Origin: a virus
Strand: one strand, 5' to 3'
Virus record (IMG/VR): IMGVR_UViG_3300049728_000065
Location: 1 to 45,500 of that record
Length of the DNA: 45,500 nt
Below, piece by piece: positions 1 to 6,501 of the stretch. Numbering within the stretch: the stretch's first letter is position 1; each line of letters opens with the position of its first letter. A model generated the notes under the pieces. That model saw only the letters and a list, made by a program, of their open reading frames with translations. It was not told the origin of the DNA and ran no database searches. The position numbers and the translations under genes are program-made.

Positions 1-292
<292 letters not shown>

Positions 293-328
293 ATGTCAGG
301 CTTGCCGAGATTAAATAACCGCATTCCG

Positions 329-428
329 CATTGGTTAGCTGCCAATGACATTCGGGTGTATTTCGTGGCGCTCCACGAAATCGGAGCGCCAACAAGCCTC
401 GTCAAAACTCTAACGGCCTTCGCCGTTA
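329..428 (+). promoter_or_regulatory. Structured leader with three hairpins and one pair of mutually exclusive stems
   Basis: The 211-base gap between the stop at 292 and the start at 504 holds consecutive inverted repeats. CATTGG (329-334) pairs with CCAATG (342-347). TTTCGTGG (361-368) pairs with CCACGAAA (373-380) around loop CGCT. GGCGCTCC (367-374) can instead pair with GGAGCGCC (383-390), so these two stems exclude each other. TAACGGC (411-417) pairs with GCCGTTA (422-428) around CTTC. No T-run follows, so it is not a classical terminator. An attenuator-like or ncRNA role is inference. I see no gene in the gap. Confidence 0.5.
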
Positions 429-503
429 TGTTTGCTGGTAGATCAAACAAAACACAAACCCAAGCGAGCGCAATGCGCGTCGTTATCTACTAAACCTACT
501 AAT

Positions 504-1148
504 ATGGCAACCAAAACATCAACGACCCTCAAGGTCAAGTTCAGCCGCAGCGTGCCTGACACCGTCGAAGAGTTCGACGTCCTCGCCAAGAAGACAGGCG
601 CCACGCTACAAGCCGCAATCAACCAAGAGTGGGCACACGGCACACTCGGCGAGTTCCGTGACGCCTTCTGCGAGAAGGTCGAAAGCGAACTGGAAATCGA
701 ACGCCTCACGAAGCCCACTGGCAAGAAGGACGCCAAGGAGGAGGACATTCTGGAGTTCGACGAGAAGCAGGAGGCGTACATCTCCCGCGTCGTCGCCACC
801 CTGATGAAGCAGACCGATCACAAGCACCACGCGCCCACCGAAGAAGAGGTGGTTGCTAAGTTGCAAGCGATTGCTAACAGCATCCCCGAGGCTGAGTTCG
901 ACGAGAACGGCAAGCAAAGCGGAGGAGTCTCGTTTGATCCCTCGGTGCACGAGCGTGCGGTGGGTGGGCCTAAGAAACTCGCCAAGCGGTACACGACTGC
1001 TGCCGAGAAGGTCATCGCGGCCGGCAAGAAAGAAGCGTGGATCGCCAAGTACGGCGGCACCGGTGAAGTGGACGAGATCGCTCGCAAGATGGACGAGTTG
1101 GAGCGCGCCGAACGCGAGAAGGAAGACCTCGCCGGCAAGTTCGTCTAA
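504..1148 (+). CDS. Hypothetical protein, 214 aa, charged and helical
   Basis: ATG at 504 follows a leader without a Shine-Dalgarno site; the frame is open further upstream, but this is the first start beyond the hairpin leader and begins a sensible MATKTSTTLKVKF N-terminus. The protein is rich in Lys, Glu and Ala. It has an acidic middle (about residues 70-100), a Lys-rich segment with two KK pairs (about residues 160-180) and a Glu/Arg-rich C-terminal helix. It ends in LAGKFV, a degenerate version of the C-terminal peptide shared by other rightward genes. It resembles no family I can name. The abundance of helix and charge would fit a DNA- or RNA-associated protein, but that is only inference. 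Confidence 0.8.
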   Translation: MATKTSTTLKVKFSRSVPDTVEEFDVLAKKTGATLQAAINQEWAHGTLGEFRDAFCEKVESELEIERLTKPTGKKDAKEEDILEFDEKQEAYISRVVATLMKQTDHKHHAPTEEEVVAKLQAIANSIPEAEFDENGKQSGGVSFDPSVHERAVGGPKKLAKRYTTAAEKVIAAGKKEAWIAKYGGTGEVDEIARKMDELERAEREKEDLAGKFV

Positions 1149-1194
1149 GCCCTACGGTCTTTGTCATAAGTCTTGCATAAGCCGACAAACTGCC

Positions 1195-1226
1195 AACCCC
1201 ACCTTGAGGAAACTCGGGGTGGGGTT
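1195..1226 (+). terminator. Strong 14-bp hairpin with GAAA loop, no U-tract
   Basis: AACCCCACC (1195-1203) pairs with GGTGGGGTT (1218-1226). The inner bases continue through two T-G wobbles and GAG/CTC around a GAAA tetraloop. It follows the stop of the 214-aa gene by 46 bases. Transcription stop, pause or 3'-end stabiliser are all possible. The missing T-run argues against a canonical intrinsic terminator. Confidence 0.5.
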
Positions 1227-1305
1227 GAGTCAGTGCTACGCCCCAAAAGGGTATAAAAATGAAACAGTAAACCAAAAGAACACTAATCAATGAAAGTCAA
1301 ATTAA

Positions 1306-1584
1306 ATGCAAGTGCAACCGTCGAGCACAGCCGCAATGGAAAAGCTTGACGAATTGAAAGCCGCCCTCACCGCCCTCCAACAGCGCGAGACGGCGCTGCG
1401 TGAGGCGCTGCATTGGTTACAGGATGGGTTCCGACTAAACCTAGGAGGCGGCGAGTTTCATTGTCCGTGGTGCTATAAACACCCACCAGATGATGGACAC
1501 GAGTATCATTGGGAGGACATAAAACACACCGATGATTGTTTAATTGGAAAAGCTCTCTCGCCAACCCCCACCCCGCCATGTTAA
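1306..1584 (+). CDS. Small protein with N-terminal coiled coil and Cys/His zinc-binding-like motif
   Basis: This 92-aa protein has a helical N-terminal part (MEKLDELKAALTALQQRE, good heptad character) followed by CPWC, an HEYHWEDIKH stretch and DDC. The pattern CxxC ... H ... C followed by LIGKAL resembles many short phage proteins with a presumed zinc knuckle; that comparison is from memory. An internal ATG at 1336 would start exactly at the coiled coil and may be the true start, since no Shine-Dalgarno site supports 1306. The stop overlaps the upstream ATG (1578) of the following KTSC gene. Function is unknown. Confidence 0.65.
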   Translation: MQVQPSSTAAMEKLDELKAALTALQQRETALREALHWLQDGFRLNLGGGEFHCPWCYKHPPDDGHEYHWEDIKHTDDCLIGKALSPTPTPPC

Positions 1585-1592
1585 CTTTTTCT

Positions 1593-1817
1593 ATGTCAAT
1601 TCAAATGACTCCAGTCGACTCTTCGACTATCCAAGCCGCAGGTCACGACCCCTTGACCAACACTCTTGCCGTCCAATTCCATCAAGGCGACACCTACCAC
1701 TATGGTAACGTCCCATCTGCTCTCTACCGGCAAATGATGGGCAGTCCTTCGGTCGGCTCGTTCTTCCATAAAAACATTCGCCAGAACCCGGAAAAACACC
1801 CCCACAAAAAGCAATAG
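1593..1817 (+). CDS. KTSC domain protein
   Basis: The 74-aa product matches the KTSC domain pattern (PF13619): VDSSTIQAAGHD near the N-terminus, then L-x-V-x-F-x-x-G-D-x-Y-x-Y, VPSALYRQMM, and GSFFHKNIRQNPEKH. KTSC domains are small, found alone or fused to nucleic-acid enzymes, and their role is not settled. An ATG at 1578 in the same frame overlaps the preceding stop and would add five residues; I prefer 1593 because it starts next to the conserved region. The TAG stop overlaps the GTG of the next gene by one base, suggesting translational coupling. Confidence 0.8.
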   Translation: MSIQMTPVDSSTIQAAGHDPLTNTLAVQFHQGDTYHYGNVPSALYRQMMGSPSVGSFFHKNIRQNPEKHPHKKQ

Positions 1818-2398
1818 TGCAACCAGAAGTTCCATCCCCTCACCTACCTTTTCACCTCTCTGAGAGGTGTTTTCGTCGTTGGGAACCCTTTCTGCGCGCA
1901 TCCTCCGACAACTGGCCAGACCCCATTGTTATTGACCCGGACAATGAAAACCTTTCATTCAATACTTGCCTCGCACGTTTGCGTGACGCGCTCACTTCCT
2001 ACCGTCGATTCCGTTGGACCCTCGACTGGTCCCCTAACACGGAAATGCTTTCACGCGCGACAGTGTACGCTTTGCAAGGTAAGATTGTTATTGGACCAAA
2101 AGGACTCAAACAACTTACATCGCTTAACCTCACGGCTAAAGCGATGGGACTTGCAACGAACGGTTTCTTTCCTGCGGCTGAGTCCGGTGTAGAAATTATA
2201 CTGGACCAAAAAATCGACCCCCTTCAAGTAAACGCTATAGTAATGGCATATGCGTCACTTGCACAGCACAGGCTAAAAGGGTTACCAAGGTTGCATGTGG
2301 TGAAAAGGCAACCAAGCGACGAAGTTAGTGCGCTTGAACAAGAGTACGACATCGCTATAGTACCTGACCAATCAAGGACTGGATATATTGTTTTCTAA
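1817..2398 (+). CDS. Hypothetical protein, 193 aa (GTG start)
   Basis: Translation starts at GTG 1817, whose G is also the last base of the preceding TAG. No ATG is available before codon 75, so coupling from the KTSC gene is the best explanation. The protein has an Arg/Trp-rich middle (YRRFRWTLDW), then alternating hydrophobic segments (GKIVIGPKGL, GVEIILDQKI, YDIAIVPDQS) that look like a mixed alpha/beta fold. I do not recognise the family. It ends in a hydrophobic IVF. Confidence 0.75.
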   Translation: MQPEVPSPHLPFHLSERCFRRWEPFLRASSDNWPDPIVIDPDNENLSFNTCLARLRDALTSYRRFRWTLDWSPNTEMLSRATVYALQGKIVIGPKGLKQLTSLNLTAKAMGLATNGFFPAAESGVEIILDQKIDPLQVNAIVMAYASLAQHRLKGLPRLHVVKRQPSDEVSALEQEYDIAIVPDQSRTGYIVF

Positions 2399-2411
2399 AT
2401 TTCACCCACAA

Positions 2412-2906
2412 ATGAACGAACCCACTGAACCAACCCCGCCCGCACCACAATCTCTTGAACCCCCCACGCTTAAGGCGTTGAGAGTCAAGGACCCATATCC
2501 CGGAGACGTTAAGTTTGACGACGTTAACGGGTATCGCCTGAACGCTAACATCTCCCGCGAAGATGCTAACTATATAAAAACCATTTGCTTGGACCGCGGT
2601 GTCATGCAATTAGTCACTGCCACTTTAATTCATTCATTCTGCCAAGCACTTCGTACTAACCATGCTACTACCAATCTCGATATCGACAAGTTCCACATCA
2701 CCCTCCACGACTTCCTCGCCGGCGGGACCGAATGTGCCACCAATCAACACCGACCCATCAATTCCACTGGACAGCCCACTGCTCCAGTTGTTGGGAAAGC
2801 CGCTTCACGAAATGACCCCGGACGAGGTAAGGCAGCACGTGGCAAGGCTGCAAGAACTTCGGAAGAGTCCTCAGACGTTCACGGCGGCGCTCAAACAGGA
2901 GAGTGA
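2412..2906 (+). CDS. Hypothetical protein, 164 aa, overlapping the next gene
   Basis: ATG at 2412 begins a Pro/Glu-rich N-terminus (NEPTEPTPPAPQSLEPP), then a folded-looking segment NANISREDANYIKTICLDRG and LVTATLIHSFCQAL, residues about 44-85. After HDFLAGG (about residue 105) the sequence becomes low-complexity Gly/Ala/Lys/Arg/Ser and looks like an unselected frame, while the +1 frame becomes convincing from GTG 2734. Either the two genes truly overlap by 173 bases, or a frameshift (programmed or sequence error) joins the N-terminal half to the downstream frame. The segment LDIDKFHI near residue 93 resembles the C-terminal peptide of neighbouring proteins. Function unknown. Confidence 0.6.
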   Translation: MNEPTEPTPPAPQSLEPPTLKALRVKDPYPGDVKFDDVNGYRLNANISREDANYIKTICLDRGVMQLVTATLIHSFCQALRTNHATTNLDIDKFHITLHDFLAGGTECATNQHRPINSTGQPTAPVVGKAASRNDPGRGKAARGKAARTSEESSDVHGGAQTGE

Positions 2907-2988
2907 AACTCTCAAGGAAAAGGTTGGAGGCAAAACGAGGGTGGCGAAAGTCACAAAACCACCGGTTGATATTGATAAGTGGATATGA
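2734..2988 (+). CDS. Small helical protein ending in VDIDKWI
   Basis: The GTG at 2734 is the best start for this 84-aa product; an ATG at 2662 in frame would add a Ser/Thr/Pro run that looks like a shadow of the overlapping gene. The body contains LDSPLLQLLGKPL, HEMTPDEVRQHVARLQELRK and SPQTFTAALKQESETLKE, a pattern I have seen in short phage proteins of unknown role. A basic linker (GGKTRVAKVTKPP) leads to the terminal VDIDKWI, closely similar to the end of the next gene's product. Its TGA overlaps the next ATG (ATGA), so the two are probably co-translated. Confidence 0.65.
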   Translation: MPPINTDPSIPLDSPLLQLLGKPLHEMTPDEVRQHVARLQELRKSPQTFTAALKQESETLKEKVGGKTRVAKVTKPPVDIDKWI

Positions 2989-3254
2989 ACGACCGGCGCA
3001 ACCCTAACCAAGAAGGTAAGCGTGGATGGACTCACCCCGTCCATGCCAAAGGAGTGCAAGCTCAACGAATGGCCGGCGCGCATATAGGTGAACAACTCAC
3101 TGACTCTCGCATCAAACACTACATCCGCCTTGGCTTTTATGGAACCGAGCGACAGCTTGCGTTGCTTGAAGAAGAACGGGCAAAGAAACAAAAGCGCGAG
3201 TCTCGTGGTCCACGTAATCCTCTTGAAGAAATTGACATTTCAAAATTCATCTGA
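2985..3254 (+). CDS. Small basic protein ending in IDISKFI
   Basis: ATG 2985 overlaps the preceding stop as ATGA. The 89-aa product is strongly basic with a polar N-terminus (NDRRNPNQEGKRG), a helix with IKHYIRLGFYGTERQLALLEEE and a basic patch KKQKRESRGPRNP before the terminal peptide EEIDISKFI. The layout (basic body, flexible linker, short hydrophobic-acidic-Lys-aromatic tail) is the same as in the upstream protein. It might bind nucleic acid through the basic region; that is inference only. Confidence 0.75.
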   Translation: MNDRRNPNQEGKRGWTHPVHAKGVQAQRMAGAHIGEQLTDSRIKHYIRLGFYGTERQLALLEEERAKKQKRESRGPRNPLEEIDISKFI

Positions 3255-3285
3255 CGAACCCACGGAAGTGAAGTGCGTAGCGCAA

Positions 3286-3456
3286 ATGCCATGTGCCACG
3301 TGCGCGTTCTGCTTCATGCTCACTGCTAATTCTCACATCTGCACTAACAACGACTTCAAACACCTATTTGCCTATGGCACTCCTTCGCCCCTTCGTCCCA
3401 AACACATACGACACTGCACCGGCTGGGGACAACACACCTACTGCGGTCCAAATTGA
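3286..3456 (+). CDS. Cys-rich small protein overlapping the nuclease start
   Basis: Starting at ATG 3286 (or GTG 3268, 14 bases after the previous stop) the frame encodes 56 residues with CATCAFC, HICTNND, HIRHCTGWG and a final YCG. The pattern C-x2-C-x2-C ... C ... H-x3-H-C ... C suggests metal binding and looks selected rather than random. It overlaps the ATG of the next gene by 83 bases in another frame, so either this gene is real and the nuclease starts later (GTG 3488), or both start regions overlap. No family recognised. Confidence 0.5.
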   Translation: MPCATCAFCFMLTANSHICTNNDFKHLFAYGTPSPLRPKHIRHCTGWGQHTYCGPN

Positions 3457-4426
3457 CCACGGCAACAACGGCAGCCCAACAGAAGCAGTGCCCAAGACCC
3501 TTCTTGTTGACGGCGCTTTCTTCATTGACAACTCTACCTATGAAGACCTTATCACTTGTGATCGCTACAGTGAATACCACATTATTCATAAACGTACCGG
3601 TCGAGGAGGGGACAGTGCACTTAACTTTGGAGGAGCTGTCCACGCTGCTTTGGAAACACGGGCACGTCGAGGCAGCATATTTAGTGTGGAGGATGAGGCG
3701 GAACAAATCTCTGCTGCATTGGACTACATCCAACGCAACCCGCTTGAGTTTGGGAACTGGCGCACAACCGACCTGTTGGTCAAGGTTATTAGGGCCTATA
3801 ACCAAACCTATCCGGTGGAGGATTTTAATTACCTTGTGCTGCCGGATGGTACTAACGCAGTGGAGGTGCCTTTCGCGCTCCCTTTGGGAGAGATTCACTA
3901 CGATGGCGACATCGATGGCGTCTATTACAAAGACATCCCGATTGTCTGGACCGGCAAGATTGACGGAATGATTGAGCGGGGTGAGCATTGGATACTCGAT
4001 AACAAAACCACGTCGATCATGGGGCCAACGTACTTCAACCAGTTTTATTTGTCTGGCCAGATGACCGGATACTGCTTCGCCGCTAACAAACTCCGCACCG
4101 AGAATTTTGTGGGTGCAATGATCAACTGTCTTGCCATACGGGAACCAACCAAGACTGGGAAGGGGACTGAGTTCAAGCGAGAGTGGATACGTATTCCCCC
4201 ACATCAAGTAGGCGAGTGGCAGCACAACACCCTTGCAGTCATTGCAAGTTTCTTTGCCAACGTACGCCAAGGGTTCTTTCCAATGAAGACTCAATGGTGT
4301 ATCAATAAGTACAACCGCAAATGTCCGTATTGGGATGTGTGCACCTTACAGCAGGAACATAGGCTGGAAGCACTAAACAGTAACCTCTTTAGGGATGTTA
4401 CGTGGAACCCGCTCAAGAAAGATTAA
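3374..4426 (+). CDS. PD-(D/E)XK nuclease, RecB/Cas4-like with Fe-S cysteines
   Basis: The 350-aa product has the RecB-family nuclease signature: His90 in FGGAVHAALE, Asp197 in GKIDG, and Asp209/Lys211 in DNKTT (D-x-K). Four cysteines placed as in 4Fe-4S members of the AddB/Cas4 group are present: C62 in ITCDRY and C309, C317, C323 near the C-terminus (C-x7-C-x5-C). Such enzymes are exonucleases that resect DNA ends, and in phages they usually sit with an annealase or recombinase. Here a Sak4-like ATPase and an SSB-like protein follow, completing a recombination module. GTG 3488 is an alternative start (312 aa) because the first 38 codons overlap a Cys-rich frame. Confidence 0.85.
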   Translation: MALLRPFVPNTYDTAPAGDNTPTAVQIDHGNNGSPTEAVPKTLLVDGAFFIDNSTYEDLITCDRYSEYHIIHKRTGRGGDSALNFGGAVHAALETRARRGSIFSVEDEAEQISAALDYIQRNPLEFGNWRTTDLLVKVIRAYNQTYPVEDFNYLVLPDGTNAVEVPFALPLGEIHYDGDIDGVYYKDIPIVWTGKIDGMIERGEHWILDNKTTSIMGPTYFNQFYLSGQMTGYCFAANKLRTENFVGAMINCLAIREPTKTGKGTEFKREWIRIPPHQVGEWQHNTLAVIASFFANVRQGFFPMKTQWCINKYNRKCPYWDVCTLQQEHRLEALNSNLFRDVTWNPLKKD

Positions 4427-4476
4427 CCGCTTTGAGTGCTTGCACTCACTACACAAAAACAAACAAACAAACCAAA

Positions 4477-4836
4477 ATGAATAAACTACAATCGTTATGT
4501 CATGAATACCAAACATCACTAACAAAATTAACAACCTTCGGAGAGCTTTATGGCGATGCGCTTGAGGGTTGTGTCATTGACTGTATCATATACAACTTCG
4601 GCTGCGACCCTGAAATCACCTTAAAAGACCCGGCTAAAGTTGGTTGTGTTTTTGGCAAGGAAGGTTGGACTCGTAAAGCCTCTTATTACAAGGACAGCTA
4701 TACGTGGACACGTACAGTCACAGGAATTACACTTACCATTCCAAGAGCAGAACTTATTCCACCGCCTGACGAACGGCCTGTGCTGCCCCGAGAGTTCCCA
4801 ATCCAACTGGAGGATTCCAATGCACCCCAGCACTAA
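4477..4836 (+). CDS. Hypothetical protein, 119 aa
   Basis: ATG 4477 follows a purine/C-rich leader of repeated CAAA units with no Shine-Dalgarno site. The product begins with a short helix (NKLQSLCHEYQTSLTKLTTF), has an internal pair of cysteines (GCVIDCIIYNFGCD), then beta-rich segments (TWTRTVTGITLTIP) and a Pro-rich tail. The 3' end overlaps the following ATPase gene by 17 bases. I do not recognise it; its place between nuclease and ATPase suggests an accessory recombination protein. Confidence 0.75.
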   Translation: MNKLQSLCHEYQTSLTKLTTFGELYGDALEGCVIDCIIYNFGCDPEITLKDPAKVGCVFGKEGWTRKASYYKDSYTWTRTVTGITLTIPRAELIPPPDERPVLPREFPIQLEDSNAPQH

Positions 4837-5590
4837 CTATCGCGCATCCGCAACCTTTGCCTTGCTGTTCATGGGACCACCCTTGACTGGCAAGACCAAC
4901 TGGTTGTTTGAATTCCCTGACCTTTACGTCCTCGACTGCGACGACAAGATGGCCAACGCAATTCAGCGTCACAAAAACAAGCAATTCTGGTTTGACCGTG
5001 CTTTGGTCGATGACAAAGGTGTCCCCGTGCCTCCCGAACTTCGGTGGACTCACTGCACAAACTGCCTCAAAGCGGCGTGTGTGGACCCCAAGATCAAGAC
5101 CATCGGCATCGACTCTCTCACTCCATTTGCTGACTACTTGATCGCTCACATCCTTAACACCGGTAGTAAACTTATCATCGGAGGGATTAAGTGTATGGAG
5201 CAGCAGCACTGGACTCCATTCAAGATGCTGATGACTCAGTGCTTGATGATGCTCCGTGCAAGTGGCAAATACATCGTGGTGAATTGTCACGAAGCTACTG
5301 ACAAGGACGAGATCACTGGAGCAATGACCTACAAACCAATGATCTCAGGCCAACTCAAAGACATCATCACAGGGATGTTTACCGACAACTGGCACGCTGA
5401 AACCAAACAGTCCTTCCTCGAAGGCAAAGTAGTGACCGAGTACTTCGTCCGCACCCAACCCACTGCTCGTATTGCTCTGGGCAACTCCCTTGGATTGCCG
5501 ATTGAGTTCAAACCCACAGCAGATGTACTAGCCAAGTATTTACCGGGCAACGCACCCAGTGCGTTGCCCATTAAACCCACGCAGGGTTAA
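4820..5590 (+). CDS. Sak4-like RecA-fold ATPase (recombination)
   Basis: The 256-aa product carries a Walker A, GPPLTGKT (residues 19-26), and a Walker B-like TIGIDS (94-99) in the arrangement of the small phage RecA-like ATPases (AAA_24 / Sak4 group). A Cys pair (HCTNC, residues 79-82) sits between them. These proteins anneal or pair single strands with the help of an SSB, which matches the next gene. The start at ATG 4820 lies inside the end of the preceding gene; the conserved part begins within 20 residues, so a later start is unlikely. It lacks the C-terminal extensions of bacterial RecA. Confidence 0.85.
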   Translation: MHPSTNYRASATFALLFMGPPLTGKTNWLFEFPDLYVLDCDDKMANAIQRHKNKQFWFDRALVDDKGVPVPPELRWTHCTNCLKAACVDPKIKTIGIDSLTPFADYLIAHILNTGSKLIIGGIKCMEQQHWTPFKMLMTQCLMMLRASGKYIVVNCHEATDKDEITGAMTYKPMISGQLKDIITGMFTDNWHAETKQSFLEGKVVTEYFVRTQPTARIALGNSLGLPIEFKPTADVLAKYLPGNAPSALPIKPTQG

Positions 5591-5633
5591 GCGCACAACA
5601 CAAACAAACCAAAACCAAAAGAAACAAAACCAC

Positions 5634-6092
5634 ATGGCACTATTACCAACCCAAATCGACGTCGACCTCACCACAGTCGACACTTCCTACCCCGTCCTCG
5701 CAGCTGGTGTCTACCCGTTCAAGGTGGACACCGCCATTGTCAAACCCAACAAGGCCAACACCGGCCACTTGTTGGAGCTTGACTGTGAACTCCTCGTAGA
5801 TGCGACAGACTCCAAAGGCAAGCCGATTAAAGCGGGTTACAAAATGACCCACCGCTGCGGCCTTAGTCCGACCGACAAGTACTCGCTCGAAGACATCGCG
5901 AAGAACGTGGCCACGATCCAAGACGCAATCTTGGGTCACCGTGTTGCGCTCGACGCGTTCGACACCGACATGCTAATCGGCCAGCGGTTCATCGCCAAGA
6001 CGAAGGTCACGGCGGAGACCAACGAATACCCCGAGAAGGCCGAGTTCGGTCGCCTCGTGGCCAAGGACGGTAGCCACGGGGCACAGCAGTAA
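5634..6092 (+). CDS. SSB-like protein (DUF669-type), 152 aa
   Basis: The 152-aa product has a beta-rich core beginning AAGVYPFKVDTAIVKPN and GHLLELDCELL, typical of the OB-fold-like proteins (DUF669 and relatives) that follow Sak4 or RecT-type genes in phages. It then has a helical segment with DIAKNVATIQDAILG and QRFIAKTKVTAE. A role as single-strand binding partner of the upstream ATPase is inferred from context and layout. It lacks the acidic DDDIPF-type tail of bacterial SSB. The 43-base gap upstream is A/C-rich without a Shine-Dalgarno site. Confidence 0.65.
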   Translation: MALLPTQIDVDLTTVDTSYPVLAAGVYPFKVDTAIVKPNKANTGHLLELDCELLVDATDSKGKPIKAGYKMTHRCGLSPTDKYSLEDIAKNVATIQDAILGHRVALDAFDTDMLIGQRFIAKTKVTAETNEYPEKAEFGRLVAKDGSHGAQQ

Positions 6093-6104
6093 CCCCCGAA
6101 TACC

Positions 6105-6452
6105 ATGGCAACTAAATGCAGCAAGAAAGGTGTCAAGTCGGCACCACAACCTTCAGGGATTCCCTCTGTTGAAGAGCGAGTTGATCGTCTCGAACGTATC
6201 GAGAACGATCGCAACCACAGCACGATGGAAATGGTCGGTAAGTCCATTCCTGAACGCAAACCCACGCTGATCGAAAGTGCCGAGCGTGTGCACACCCTAC
6301 AGCACCGGGTTAATGAAACCCGTGCGCGGTTGAAGGACGCGGAGAACGAAGTCATTCGCACGCGCGAAGGACTGCACGCTCTGCTTCTTGAACACATGGC
6401 GGTCGTCGCCAAGATGTCCGCCGAGGCGGGCCTGTCGATGCCCATCAGCTAA
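6105..6452 (+). CDS. Coiled-coil protein, 115 aa
   Basis: The product has a short basic N-terminus (MATKCSKKGVKSAP) and then almost continuous heptads: VEERVDRLERIEND, VHTLQHRVNETRARLKDAEN and EGLHALLLEHMAVVAKM. It is 12 bases after the SSB-like gene and clearly in the same transcript. No domain is recognised. Oligomerising scaffold or accessory replication roles are possible. Confidence 0.75.
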   Translation: MATKCSKKGVKSAPQPSGIPSVEERVDRLERIENDRNHSTMEMVGKSIPERKPTLIESAERVHTLQHRVNETRARLKDAENEVIRTREGLHALLLEHMAVVAKMSAEAGLSMPIS

Positions 6453-6501
6453 CTCAGTTCCGCTGGCAGACCGGACCATAATTGTCTGCCACCCCTTTCT
6501 T

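Noticed and set aside
3356-4294. Long open frame (312 codons) on the minus strand
   Set aside because: It is fully antisense to the RecB-like nuclease, whose catalytic motifs are clear, and its translation has random-looking composition.
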